The translations under genes were made by a program, and so were the position numbers. From Rhinopomastus cyanomelas (taxonomy: Eukaryota > Chordata > Aves > Bucerotiformes > Rhinopomastidae), in assembly GCA_013400115.1 (NCBI GenBank), contig VXBP01001906.1, positions 1 through 64,000 on the forward strand: a stretch of 64,000 nt of DNA, in the 5' to 3' direction. Under the pieces are notes generated by a model, which ran no database searches, was not told where the DNA came from, and was given only the letters and a program-made list of their open reading frames with translations. Below, in pieces: positions 35,632 through 47,827 of this stretch. The stretch's first letter is position 1. Each line of letters begins with the position of its first letter.

Positions 35632-36915
35632 TAGAATCACAGAAGGCTTTGGGTTGGAAGTGACCTTCAAAAGTCATCTCGTCCAACTAACCTGCAATCA
35701 GCAGGGCCAACTCCAACTACATCAGGTTGCTCAGAGACCCATCCAACCTGGCCTTAAATGTTTCCAGGGATAAGGAATCTGGCACCTCCATGAGCAACCT
35801 GCTCTAGTGTTCCACCACCTTCACTGTAAAAATCTTCTTCCTTAGATCTAGTCTAAATCTCTTCTCTTTTAGTTTAAAAGCATTGGCCCTTGTATTGTTG
35901 CAACAGGTTCTACTAACAAGATTGTCCTCATCTTTCTTATAAGCCTTCTTCACACGCTGGAAGGCTGTGATAAGGTCTCTCCAGAGCCCACTTATCTCTA
36001 GACTGAACAACTCCAGCTCTCTCAGCCTTTCCTCATAGCAGAGCAGCCCCACCTCTCTGATCATTTTTGTGACAATTTCTGGACTTGCTCCAACAGGTCT
36101 ATTTTCTTCTTATGCTGAGGACTCCAGAGCTGGACACAGTAGTCCAGATGAGGTCTCACCAGTGAGGAGTACAGCTTCCTCAACCTGCTGGCCCTGCTAC
36201 TCTTGATGCAGCCCATGATACAGTTGGCTTTTAGGCTGTGACTGCACCTTGCGAGCTCATGTCCAGCCTTTCATCTACCAGTATCACAAAGTCCAGCACC
36301 ACAGGGCTCCTCTGAACCTCTTCATCCCCCAGCCTGTATCGATACCAAGAGTACCCCCAACCCAAGGTGGAGGACCTTGTATTCAGCCTTGTTGAATCTC
36401 ATGAGGTTCATATGGGCTGACTTCTCCAGCTTGTCCAGGTCCCTCTGGATGGCATCCCATCCCTCAGGTGAGTCAACTGCACCACTCAGCATGCTGTCAT
36501 CTGCTAGCTCACTGAGGGTCCACCACTCAATCTCACTGGTCCCCTGTATGGACTGCTGAGGTAGACCACTTGTCACTGGTCTCTATCTGGATACCAAGCC
36601 ATTGACCACTACACTCTGGACGTGGCCATCAAACCAATTTTTTTATCCACCACACAGTCCACCCATTAAATCCATATCTCTCCAGTTTAGAGAGAGGGAT
36701 ATTGTGGGGCACCACATCAAAAGCTTTTCTTAAATCCAGACAGATGACATCCATAGCTCATCTTGTGCCCTCTGACAACAATATGGTCACTCCATCATAG
36801 AAGGCCACTAGGTTGGTCAGACAGTGCTTGCCCTTGCCCAAGCCACACTGGCTGTGTCAAATCACCTCCCTGTCCTCTGTGTGCCTCAGCAGAGCTTCTA
36901 CACATTTGAGAGCAT
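35632..36915 (-). mobile_element. Longest CR1 in the window, minus strand
   Basis: About 1.28 kb. The 3' tip is at the left (CATAGAATCACAGAAGGCTT, GGGTTGGAAGTGACCTTCAA), then the 3' UTR, then a long stretch of ORF2 in reverse, including GAGCTGGACACAGTAGTCCA, CTTCTCCAGCTTGTCCAGG, CCATTGACCACTACACTCTG and GGGGCACCACATCAAAAGC. The last reaches into the RT core. Divergence is moderate with many indels, so this is an old subfamily. It ends at about 36915 by 5' truncation. Confidence 0.94.
35804..36915 (-). pseudogene. Decayed CR1 ORF2 (RT core to C-terminus), minus strand
   Basis: Minus-strand translations give CR1 ORF2 pieces: a YEERLRELELFSLE block at about 36000-36040, a DAIQRDLDKLEK block and an NLMRFNKAEYKVLHLG block at about 36360-36470, and RT-core segments further right. 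The frame is interrupted several times. The FADD-type catalytic motif is replaced here by LADD (about 36500). It is not functional. Confidence 0.85.
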
Positions 36916-39097
36916 CATGCCACGGGTTTTGTTGAAAACAGGTTTTAAAGTGCCATCCCAATCCTCTTTTGCAATGCCTGCTTCAATATCTGACAAATAC
37001 AGAAATATCTAAAAAAGACCAAGATACCTTCAGTGACATCATCTGTCTTCCTGAGAGAAGGAACTTGGCCTAAAAGTCCATTTTCTCATTAAGTATTTGT
37101 ATTAGGAATGCTGATACATCAAACCATTTACTTGGCTTCTTATACAGCACCCTCATGCAAGAGCCTTCAGCACAGCAACCAGCAGAACACATCAAAGTTT
37201 TCAAAGAGGGGGTCACATGCTGCTTTTGGGGACCTGTCCCCAAGGCCACAGGGTTGCAGCAGCTCCAGGCACCTGGCATTCAACACTGAGCTTCACTCTC
37301 TGCTCTTGCATTCTTTTCCTTCAGCCATACACTCAGAAAGGGCAGAGTCATCTTCAACCCACTGCTTCGGAAATGAGGAGGGGGGGGGAAGAATACTGCA
37401 AATGCATTCCACAAGTGTTCTTGTGCAAGACAGAATAAAAAGGAGCAAAACCCACCCATTCATGTCACTTTAGCCTTACATCAGGACTATAACACACCCT
37501 TTATCTGGCTCCATTTTGGCTAGACAAGATTGGCTTTCCTCAATGTATCAGACAGTACAGGAGTTAGATCACGTGGCTGGTTCAGTTCCAGCTTCAATCC
37601 AAAGTTGCTCTTGACACAAAACCAGAGAAAACTTGGCAGTCTCATCTCCAAAGCTTGAGTTCAGTCCCGAGAAAAATTCCAAGTGAAACACAAGGTCCCA
37701 AATCCACATGGATCAAGCTGAAGAAAACGCTGGCACCGATGCCAGTGAAACAAACAGTCAAGTTTTGCTGATATCCACAGAGCACTTCTCTTTCATCTGC
37801 CCACAAAGAACTAATACTGCCTTCAGCCGGCTGTTTGCCAATAATTGGTACCTAAAAGCAATCAGAGGGAAGTCAAGGAAAGGAAAACTGATGTCAGTTG
37901 TCATGACAGACATGTCCATGGATTACCACCTCCCAGGCCACCATACACAGAGGAGGCTGGAGCAAACCTGCACTGGATAGTGCTGAAGATCTCAATAAGA
38001 AGGAGGAGGAGGAAAGTGTCAAGCACTGCTAAAGAGTTGATCATGTCAAAGAAAACAGCTGAACTTTAATTTGTAAGGATGGGAGTTACCACTTCTCGTA
38101 TTTTCTCTACTTACAACACAGGATCAGGAGTTAATCTTACCTGAAAATTAAAGATCACTTAATAAACCATGGCATGGTTGCTCACATTGAGTAGGATGTT
38201 AATGCACAGTGTGGCTACGCAGAGTTTGAAACAATGCTCTGAGTGAGTAAGGAAGCCAGAGCTGCCTCCCAACACTCTGCATGATTCAGTCCTCGCTCCT
38301 CTCTGAAACATAAGGCAGGACTCGTCCCCATCGAAGTCAAAACAACGTCTTGCATGCCTAAGTGCTGTGGAATCATCGCATGGGTGATGCTGCTCGGATG
38401 CTAAACAAGCCTGTAACAAGCTTCTTCCTCAAATTCACATGCATTTTCATTAGGCTAAACTACATGGGGACCAGAGGACAGAGTCAGACCCGTACAGACA
38501 AGCCAGCAGGTGGACAATGCTGTCAGCACACTGGCTTACAGGCTGAGAGGAAATTTTTCATTCCCTAGAAGTGGGCAGAGAATCAATAGCTCATTTTTCA
38601 TGTGATGGTTATTATGCCCAGTGCTCCACGGGCATTGTGTTATATACAGCCTCTATAGCAACGGCTTGGATTCCTCGCTCCTGTTTGCTCTGTCAGTGGC
38701 AATTATTGCTAAAATCCCCAGGGCTCGGGACTGTTTAGCTCTGATTGGGAAATACAATAGTGGACCCAGTAGAAGTAGAATAATAGCCAAAAAGAGCACC
38801 ACATAAATATGAAAACAACTGTAGCATGACACCTTTCCAGTTCCATTAGAGTGATTACCCCAGTGGCAACCCAGCTCCTCAAAAAAGCAGGCAGGAAACA
38901 GTTCGGGTTTTATTAAAAGTGCCTTTTTCACCATCCACAAGAACTGCTCCTGAGCACTGGAGCAACATCACAACACAACACACACTGCTGAGACGCTGCT
39001 TGTAAACAACCCCCAAGTTCCAAAAAGCTGATGAGCAACACGGAGCATGATTCTCCCCTCCCAGCATCACCTTCAAGCCAGGACAGGGAAACTTCAT
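36916..39097. other. Unique non-coding sequence
   Basis: About 2.2 kb with no recognised transposon apart from a 9-G run at 37380-37388. The part from 38570 to 38830 holds a GATTGG (inverted CCAAT) motif and few signs of decay. A 121-codon frame at 37108-37473 has no recognised domain. Confidence 0.5.
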
Positions 39098-39182
39098 CCA
39101 TGTGGTGAACTTGGTACGGTAGAGTTAATGGTTGGACTTGATGATCTGAAGGGGTCTTTTCCAACCTGAATGATTCTGTGTA
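39098..39182 (+). mobile_element. CR1 3' tip, plus strand
   Basis: About 85 bp: GTTAATGGTTGGACTTGATG, ATCTGAAGGGGTCTTTTCCA, ACCTGAATGATTCTGTG, a classic CR1 terminus with one tail octamer. Confidence 0.92.
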
Positions 39183-39332
39183 CGACAACTTTCAACTTCT
39201 ATGGATCTGTGAGTGTCAAATGGACATACAATGAGCACAGAGCTGGAGGCTGAGGGAAGGGAACGGGCTGGGATAAATTTAAACACATTTCTGTCTATCT
39301 GTACAAAGCAGAGGACTTGCACTTCGCTCAGG

Positions 39333-39440
39333 TAATCACAGAATGCTACAGGTTGGAAGGGACCTCAGAAGATCATCTAAGTCCAACCCCCACTGCTGGA
39401 GCAGGGTAAGCCTACAGCAGATGGTGTACCCAGACTGTCT
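39333..39440 (-). mobile_element. CR1 3' tip, minus strand
   Basis: AATCACAGAATGCTACAGGT, TGGAAGGGACCTCAGAAGAT, CATCTAAGTCCAACCCCCAC, GCTGGAGCAGGGTAAGCCTA. A distinct subfamily from the plus-strand tip 150 bp to the left, so the two are separate insertions. Confidence 0.9.
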
Positions 39441-40111
39441 TCCATCCACGTACAAACCCAGCCCGACCCTGGTAACGTTGCTATGAACACTCCGCCGCCA
39501 CAAGCCAGTTATCTCTGCAGTAAACGTTCTGAGGTGTCCTGCTGAAAACCCAAAAAGGCAGAAGGGTCATGAGGCCCTGCTTTCATGATCTATATTAATA
39601 CTGAAAATTGAGCTCATGTGAGCTTTTTGCCCCTCTGGGCTCCCTGGGCTTGCCTTGGGACACCCGCATTATGGTCTGACACATCTACTGAAGAGTCAAA
39701 CTCCATAACCCACCACTGTCCCCAGAGTGAATCACTCCTGGCACATGCGGAGTGCTCAGTGCCAGAAGTGGAAGGCCCTCTCAGGATTGTCCCCTGCCTC
39801 ACCAACTAAGCGAAAAAACAATCAGGACGAAGAAGGCAGTTGAAAGAACACCACCCCACCCAGCTTTCTTCATGGTCAACCACTGTCAACATCTATTCAG
39901 GCCTGATTTTGATGTAGACTAGGAGATATATAGAGGACAATCCACTTGTAACAGCTGCTCCGAGGAGAAAATGACAGGACACACTGGAAATGCATCTCGC
40001 TTTGTCTTCCTTTTCTGACCTTTACGACTGTTCCTTTGAGAGCTTGTTCATCAAATCTAAGTTATTTGCTGCACCTCAAATTAGCAACTGCTAAAATCGA
40101 AAATTCCCTAT
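39441..40111. other. Unique non-coding sequence
   Basis: About 670 bp; nothing recognised. Overlapping 63-codon frames on both strands at 39614-39809 are a coincidence of local composition. Confidence 0.5.
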
Positions 40112-40351
40112 CTCTTAGAAAGAGGAGATTTAGGTTAGATCTTAGCACAAAACTCCTCCCTATGATGGTGCTGAGGCACTGGAACAGGTTGCCCAGGGAG
40201 GCTGTGGCTGCTCTGTGCTGCGTGAAGTGTTCAAGGCCAGGTTGGATGGGGCTCTGGGCCACCTGGTCTGGTGAGAGGTGTCCCTGCCCATGGCACTGGA
40301 TGTAGATGATCTCTGCAGTCCCTTCTAACTGAAGCCATTCAATGATTCTAC
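40112..40351 (+). mobile_element. CR1 3' end, plus strand
   Basis: GAAAGAGGAGATTTAGGTTA, GGCACTGGAACAGGTTGCCC, AGTGTTCAAGGCCAGGTTGG, GGGGCTCTGGGCCACCTGGT, CCTGCCCATGGCA, and the tail CCATTCAATGATTCTAC. Same GGGGCTCTGGGC subfamily as 1918-2198 and 55907-56057. Confidence 0.94.
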
Positions 40352-40949
40352 ATGTGTTCTAGGGCACATCTCTAAGTAAAGAAAATCAAAACGTTTTCTT
40401 TTCACACAGAGGAAAAAGCAGCAGGATTGTAGCTAGACCTGACAAATCTTCGCAGCCCGAAGGAAATTTGCCTGGTTGTGTTTGCAGGAAGACAGAAAAC
40501 TCTTTCATCAGATTCCTCGTAGAGAAGAAATGAAAAAACACTGACCAGACTGAACAGCAGAAAAAGAATGAGAAAGCTAGTTAGACACTCATTCTTATTT
40601 CCTCCTGACTACACAAGCAAAAGATCTATGAGGAAAACTGAATGATAAAAAATTCGATAGGACAAAGCAGCACACACAGACTCTAATTCAATTAACCTGC
40701 AGCACTCTTCTGTCAAGAGTTTCAAATCAGGGCTGATTTTCATGTGAATTAATACAGTTTTCACCATACCACTCACTAGATTTGAAATGTCAGAGTAGTT
40801 TCCAGCACCAGGGAGTAAACTGATGGTTGTCTTGGGTGAAAAAAACTGCAGCAATGGTCCACTATCATTAAACAGTAATTGCTTTGTATTGTTTTCCCTC
40901 TGCTGTAAACATTAAGCTCTGACCAATTTGATCCTGAAAAGATTTTAGT
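40352..40949. other. Unique non-coding sequence
   Basis: About 600 bp between two CR1 pieces; no recognised feature. Confidence 0.5.
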
Positions 40950-41278
40950 AGCACAGAATCACAGAATTGTTTAGTTGGAAAATATCTTCAAGATCATCGA
41001 CCACTAACCCAACCGGCCCAAGCCCAGCTAAACCCTGCCCCTAAGCTTCAGACCTCTACAACTTTGAAACACATAGAGGGCTGGCAACTCAACCCCTTCC
41101 CCGGGCAGCCCATTCCAAGGCCTGATGACTCTTTCCAGGACAAAGTTTTTCCTAATGTCTGGCCTAAACTTCCCCTGGTGCCACCTGAGGCCACTTCCCT
41201 CTTGCCACTTGTTCTTTGTAAGAAGAGACCAACCTCCAGCTCTACAATTTCCTTTCAGGCAGCTGTAGGCAGCAACTA
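40950..41278 (-). mobile_element. CR1 3' region, minus strand
   Basis: GCACAGAATCACAGAATTGT, AAATATCTTCAAGATCATCG, then CCCCGGGCAGCCCATTCCAA, ACTCTTTCCAGGACAAAGTT, TTCCTAATGTCTGGCCTAAA, CCACTTCCCTCTTGCCACTT. Ends in AATTTCCTTTCAGGCAGCTG near the ORF2 stop region. Moderately diverged. Confidence 0.92.
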
Positions 41279-44200
41279 GTAGACGTGTAGATGCGTTTGC
41301 TTCATATACGGTGACTTTAAATGGGGTCTTCACATAAATGAATCATTAGAGAAAAGGTTTGGAGGTTTGGGAGGTGTGTGGCTGGATTTGCCATCAGCCT
41401 GTGCTGAAGTGGTGACACGTACGCACGAGCAGGTTCTGCTGCTGCACTGTACAGCGCAGGCAGTGAAGGAGGCTGAAATGCTAAATTTCATTAAGATTCT
41501 CCAGCAGCTGCTGTAAAAAGAATCAGCACTAGAAGCAGGGCTCAAAGCTATCAGAAGAACCCGTACAAGTGAATAGAAAGTGAAGCAAAAATAGCTCCCT
41601 GTGAAATACTGCAATCCTTACTTTACGCAAGAAAGAGATGGTTTGTTAAATAATGGGCTAGAACAGCTCAAAGAAAATGAAAACTGCCAAAGCACCCGTT
41701 CTCTGAAGTTGCTCCACAGTCTTCCAGCTTTGCTTTCATTACTAAACAGTAGCAGATCATCAGGATTTTATCATCATCTTGTCTGGACAATATCTTACAA
41801 GCATTTGAATGTATTAGAAAAAGAAAGAATACCGGAAGAAGAATATATAATACAATTACCACTTTCTGAAAATAGCTCATGCATAACATTCACTTAATAT
41901 GGCTCAAATACAGTGAGAAAGAAATCAAGGATAGAGAAACTGCTTCTTCTTCAAGACCAGATACAAACAGCTTGCCCTAACCATCTCTCTGGCACCCACC
42001 TCCCTTCCCTGAGCGTTGAATCAAATAAGCAAGAATAATCGTGCCAGAAGAAACGGCACGATGCTGCCCAGCCATGAGGCTCAGACTTAATTAGCCCAAG
42101 GGTGATTTGGCTTCACTGGCTACAGCCTTTCTCCCAAACACCTTTGCCTTCACAGAAAGAGGATGGAAGGATGGAAACAGAGAAGCAAAACCCGCACTAA
42201 ACCATGTCCTACGGCCATGTAGGCTGAAGGGCTTCAACTTGCACCCTCTGCCCCAGCGAACAGGTCAACCTCTACATCTTCAAAACCACTGCTGGGAAAT
42301 GGATGTTTACTCCCTCTGAAGTGGTCCTGGTGCAATGTGCAGCAGTGACCATTCCTCGTACAAACCTCTCCCAACACACACACATAGTGTGTAATTGTTT
42401 CCCTGCAAGACAGAGGGGAAAAAACCGCCCAATTTCCTGCAAAAGTGATGCTCACTGTCCCATATCCTGCACCACCACTCTTGCACTCACCCCATCTCCC
42501 ACCCAATCTCTTGTGATTCTCTCAAGGGTGCAAGGAACCATCTTAGGCCCATCAAGATCTTTCCCAGTGCCAAGTTGCAGGAACATCATTAAGTTTTGAG
42601 ATTTGTGTCCTGTCTCAAATCCTGTTGAAATCAACCACCGTCCTGAAAAATTACTGGGGACAAGCATATAGACAGAGCACGGCAAACATTCATTTCCTCA
42701 GGAAATGAAGCTAAAATTGAGGCTCCTGCCTATAGTCCTCAACTCTGGTTCTCTAGCAACCTTAACTTACACCCAAGCTGAAGAAAGAAGCCACAGCTTC
42801 AGTTGCATCAATGATTAATGTAGCAGGGGCTGCTAACCCAAGTGTACAATGTAGATGTAACTGTTTGTCAATAGCAGTGCAGATGTCCTTTGGCCTTTCT
42901 GAAATTGTCAGTCAGCGGAGAATTGAGTCACAGCTTTGAGGGAATATTTACTGCATTAGGAACTTTCTCAAAGCCTTTTACCACTGATTACAGGAAAGGT
43001 TGGTGTGCTTTTCTCAACTAGCCTTGATTTTGCTGGGCACAAACTGAAAGGTAGAATGGAAAAAAAAATGAACCACCACCTGGGTCACCGTATCTGCTCA
43101 GGGAAGCGATATGAGAGTCTACTTTCATTTATTTGATATTAGAAACGTGCTCCACTCTAGCAGAGGCAGAATGACATCCAGCGGCAGAGGTTAAACCTCG
43201 AGAAATGGGAATAGGAACTAAACAATGAATCATAGGGGTGGTTGAGTTTTAAAAGATGTGGAAAATTCAAAGTAAAACCTGGTACTCTTCCGAAAATCCT
43301 TCAGCCCATCAACCAGAATTTACTGTCTGCAGAGCAGAAATCGAGAAGTAGCAGCATCTGTGCCATTTAGGGTTGGGATGAACACAGCAATTCTCCTTCA
43401 GACCTTTCAATCATCAGATCTGTGAAAAGAAGGGAGTGGAGAGAAGCAAAAGAAGGCAGAAAACTATTCTGGTGATGCTGGCACCAGGTTCTCCAAAGAG
43501 ATTTTATACCTGGTTTGTATTTCTCATATTCCCGTGATGTTTCTTGAAAACAGGAAGTGACCAACTGGTAGCCTCCATCAGCACATGATGCCAGTGATAC
43601 CACAGCAGAACTCTGAAAACCACCATTTGGTTTAAAGCTGTGCCACTGGGCAAACTGGTGTCTCACTCTGCTTTGGTTTCACCAAAGTGAGAAGGATGAC
43701 TCTGATGTCTTCTCTTCAGTACTTCAGGATCTATTGCTAAAAATATTCTACCAAAATGATGTTACTGCTAGCCCGGGAAATGTTTTCATGGTTTATGGTA
43801 AATCTGCCATACGAAAGGCAACGCTCTGTCGGTTTTTCTAAAATAATAGCTTTGCACCATGCAGCAGGTACCTGCTTTAGAAAGGAAACAGCTTACTCCA
43901 GTGAAAGCAAACCCCTTTGAAATGAGAACAAAAAGCTCACTTTGGTTTTTGACTGTCAAAATCTTCCAGTGCTTTTCTTTTATTGCTCTGCTGAAATCCA
44001 GAATTAAAAATAAATAAATAAAAATCTAAATGATGCGTCTCCAATTTTATCGATGGGTGGATTTTTGTTTGAAAGGTTGCTTCCCTGCCACCCCCTGCTC
44101 CCAAAGGAACACAGAAAGCCTTTGCTGCATTGGTCATCTCCATGCCAATGATTACGAATACGTTTCTGGAAAGGTTAGATGGCACATAACTTACTGGGAA

Positions 44201-45865
44201 CCACTCCGCAGGACTGCAGGTGAGGATGCAGTCACTTCCTTTCAACAGGACAAAGAACATACCCATTCACTACGCACCGATCCTGTTACGTTAAGTCATT
44301 TTAATCAGCCCCTTTATGTTATAATATTCATGTGGAAATTGGGCTAAAAATACACCCTGCCAAGGTGACTGAAGACATAAAATTGAAAACTTCATTTCGC
44401 ATATTTTAAGATCGGGTTTTGTCCTAAAATAATGCAGCACATTAATTGAGTTTCATGTGGCAAAGAGAAAGAATGAAAGCAAGGGGAGGAAAGCAGGAGA
44501 CAAGCCAGGAGCTGTTGCCTATATCAATGATTAACCAGCCCAGGCTACAGCTGACACGATCTTCCCGCACTCCTCAGAGGCAGAGCAGTGTTATTTAGCA
44601 CCTTCAATTGCATTAAAACAGTAAAAATCAAGAAGAAATGTTAGGCTGGGATGCTGGAGCACAACTGCTCAGCAGCATCCATGAAAATACAGGTGGCTGA
44701 ATCACTCCTTGGATGGAGTGGGGACGTGGACAGATGGGACATGCACTTGTTGTTCCAGGAGAAGACAATATGGCTTGTGGGGTTGGGCAAGGGGAGAGGA
44801 TTTCCTCTACCCATAGCCATCACCACACAGCAACATCAGCCATCCAGGGACATATCACTAGGAAGGAAAAAAAGTCATCTTGCTCATTTGAAACAGATGT
44901 TTATAAGGAAAGGAAGAAGCTTTGTGTGTCAAAGCTAGGCACGGCCATGGCATCACACGGTCTCAGCCCTATTCCCCCATGCAGGCTCGGGCTCAGCTTG
45001 CTGGGTTTGAATATCAAAACAATTGTTCAGCCTGCAACCTGAGCCTGGTGCACCAAAAGATCAGCCAATGCCCTTTCTCACCAGCCAGCCATCCTCATCT
45101 TCACACCAAGAAGCACATAACGGGCAGGCAACCGCGCGGCTGATACAAGAAGCAGAGCAGGCACAGAGCTTCATCTTCTCCCCTCGTGCTGGCTGCACAG
45201 TGCTGACACTAACGAAAACTCGTATCTGTCGGTCTATTACGCCAATCTAAGCGAAAAGAATCACAAGGCACCAAGGCTGCGATAAAGAGAGAAGTCCTCC
45301 AGATCACAACTGTGTGCTGAAGAAGTCCCCCTTCTTTTCCCCCACATTCTTCAACTAAGCACAAATATCCTTCTGTCAATCAAACCCGCGTGAGGCTCAG
45401 AGCGCTCATCTCCACAGGCGTGAGGACGGATCCATCAATATTATGCAGATGACCACCAGTACTGGCAGTTCCATACCAGTGGTTATGTGAAGCTTTGAGC
45501 TGGTTAGTCAAAGGGCATTTTGTCTAAAATAACTGCAGCAGCACTTTTGACTTTTGCAGCTGAAGTGAACCAACAGATGAGGGGTGATACGAAGCCTATT
45601 AGGACAAAACTGAATATCCCACTGCATACAGAAGATTACAAGAATGATCCATTTCTTTTTTGTTTTAGGTAATAGTTCTAGCCTGTCAGGTAGCATAAAA
45701 TACAGCAAAGAACATTATTAAAAAATCTCACACAACCCTGACATTAAGAACTGAACTTTCTCATCTCAAGGGAAATAGAGCCCCTGCTTACTGTAGCCAT
45801 TTTCCTTCTCCTTGGGTAAAAGACTACAGCCAGAGCGCTGCTGCTGAGCCTGAACGTTTCACAGG
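41279..45865. other. Unique non-coding sequence
   Basis: About 4.6 kb without recognised transposons. Segments at about 41330-41540, 44400-44600 and 45200-45480 retain CpGs or homeodomain-like motifs (TGATTAAC at 44528-44535, TGTCAATCA at 45374-45382). The largest frames, about 105-109 codons, match no known family. Confidence 0.5.
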
Positions 45866-46356
45866 TGCTCACCAGGGCTGTTCCTCAGGGGTCAGTGCTG
45901 CAGCTGATACTGTTTCCCACTTTCACCTTGCTGGTGGATGCAGTGTGCTCTCAGCAAGTTTGTCGATGACCTCAAACAAGGAGAGGGAAAGCCATCAAGG
46001 TGCTGGAGGATTTTGCCATCCAGAAGCTGAAAGAACATGCTGTGAGAAATTACCAAGCGAAATCCTGCATTTGGGGAAGAACAACCTCAGCGCAGGTGCT
46101 CAGGCAACACCACCACTCAATGCACGTTGGAAGTTTAGGTTGGACCCGAGGAGAAACTTCTTTATTGAAGAGTCACCAGGCCTTGGAACAGGCTGCCCAG
46201 GGAAGGGGTTGAACTGCCATCCCTGGACGTGTTTCAAAGTCATGTGGCTCTAGACTTTAGGGCCATGGCTTAGCAGTGGCCTTGGGACAGTTTGGTTAAT
46301 GGTTGGACTCAATGGTTCTCCAGGTCTTTTCCAACCTAAGCAATCTGTGGTTCTAC
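45866..46356 (+). mobile_element. Internally deleted CR1, plus strand
   Basis: Begins inside the RT region (CAGGGCTGTTCCTCAGGGGT encodes the PQGSVL core; TTTGTCGATGAC at about 45958 is a FVDD variant of FADD). It passes quickly to the 3' UTR (GTTTAGGTTGGACCCGAGGA, CCTTGGAACAGGCTGCCCAG) and ends GTTGGACTCAATGGTTCTCC, AATCTGTGGTTCTA. Several hundred bases of C-terminal ORF2 are missing between these parts, an internal deletion rather than an N gap. Confidence 0.88.
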
Positions 46357-46499
46357 ACATCCTTTCCTACTTATCTGTATCACATCTTGTACTTGTATCA
46401 GCATCCCGTTTTGGGCCTCTCCCAGTACAAAAGAGATGCTGACAGACTGGAATGAATTCACATGGTTGGAGAGTGAAGCAGACTATGTGGAAAGACCTG

Positions 46500-46810
46500 A
46501 CAAAATGGAGGAAGCTCAAGGGGCTCCTCATCAATATCCCTAGATAAAGGGAGCTTGCAGAGAAGCCAGTGCCAGATTTTCTCAGAGGTGCACAGCAGAA
46601 GGACAAGATAAAATGGCTGTGAAGGTCTAGTGAAGGAAACCTCCAACAGAAACATGGGAAAAATATTCACACTAGGTGAAAGAGTGAACTAGCCATCCTT
46701 GGAAATTTGCAAAACTTGCCGGTGGCAGCTCTGACCAACCTCACCTAGCTTTGAGGTTAGGCTTCCTTTGAGCAGGGCCTGCAATGACCCAGCTTCCAGA
46801 AGTCCCTTCT
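46500..46810 (+). mobile_element. Very old CR1 3' region, plus strand
   Basis: Low-identity but collinear match to an older CR1 group: AAGCTCAAGGGGCTCCTCAT, CAATATCCCTAGATAAAGGG, AGAAACATGGGAAAAATATT, AGCCATCCTTGGAAATTTGC, TTGAGCAGGGCCTGCAATGA, CAGAAGTCCCTTCT. The tail octamers have decayed. Edges are approximate. Confidence 0.7.
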
Positions 46811-47388
46811 AATAAAAACTTTGACACGATGCTCATTACCTAGGTCTGTGCTCATCCACTTATCTTTTTGTAATGACACAAAGTCAGGCAAGAGCATCCA
46901 GTGTCCATCATTAGTAGAGACAGGGTATGGTCTATACTGGGCACAACTTAGCCACATCTTTAAGAAACGGAGGGACAGGAGGAAATCCAAAACCTCCTGC
47001 TTGTTAGAGATGAAGTGGCCTCCCTGTTTCCTCTTGTCTTAAGACAGTCTTCAGTTTCCACGCAGCCAGGGGACCTCAGTATGACCAAAAGCAGCTGATT
47101 TGTTCTGCCTCTGTTCCCAGTTTTCCCTCTGGGGAACTGAGAAATAAAATACAAAGCGTAGCAGCAAGTACACAGAGAATTACAGACCCATTTGTTCTTC
47201 ATAACAGCAAGTGTGCCTCTATTTCACTGTGTCATGCTCAGATCATTCTGAGAACTAGCACCCCTGCTAGGCATCCTGCCGCTCGCTGGAAGCTCATTGT
47301 GCAGCAACTCGGCTTTTTAGGAGCCAAATAATTTTAGAAAATAGCTCCTTCTTGTCAGATTGATAAAAACACAGGCTAGAGAAGAGGG
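46811..47388. other. Unique non-coding sequence
   Basis: About 580 bp; no recognised feature. Confidence 0.5.
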
Positions 47389-47827
47389 TGTTTGGGGCTT
47401 GCACGGCAAGGTTTTGGTAGCAAGGGGACTACAGAGGTGGCTTCTTTGAGAAACTGCTAGAAGCTTCTTTCATGTCCAATAAAGCCAGTGCCAGCTGACT
47501 CCAGAACAGACCCATCACTGGCCCAGGCCAAGCCCATCAGTGAAGGTGGCAGCACCTCTGTGATAAATATATTTAAGAAGGGAAAAAAACCCAACCCTGC
47601 ACAACAGTAATTGCAGCCAGAGACAGGAGTGAGAATGTGTGACATAAACAACTCTGCAAGTCCTAGCCACAGTCATTAGTGAGTGATTTCTCACTGTCCT
47701 CATCTCAACCCAAGAACTTTTTCTCTTCACTCTCCATCTGAGGAAGGGGAGTGACAGAGTTAGTGCTTGGACAGGATAGAGTAACTTTGGTGGGCACCTT
47801 GTCTCCAGCCAGGGTCAACCGACTACA
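47389..47827 (+). mobile_element. Internally deleted solo LTR of an avian endogenous retrovirus-like repeat
   Basis: Begins TGTTTGGGGCTTGCACGGCA and ends CAGCCAGGGTCAACCGACTA plus CA, so it has the TG...CA ends of an LTR. Between are CCAGTGCCAGCTGACTCCAG, a TATA-like GATAAATATATTTAAGAAGG at about 47562, GAGTGAGAATGTGTGA, then ATCTCAACCCAAGAAC and TTGGTGGGCACCTTGTCTCC. I recognise the order from a common avian LTR-type repeat. Copies I know are longer, with a purine-rich middle missing here. The flanking 5-mers (GAGGG, TCCAG) do not match, so no target duplication is visible. There are no retroviral genes nearby. The family name is uncertain. Confidence 0.75.

Noticed and set aside
38653..38940. 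Minus-strand frame with a hydrophobic, membrane-like segment
   Set aside because: Hydrophobic runs arise easily from T/A-rich DNA read on one strand; no start context, family match or exon signals.
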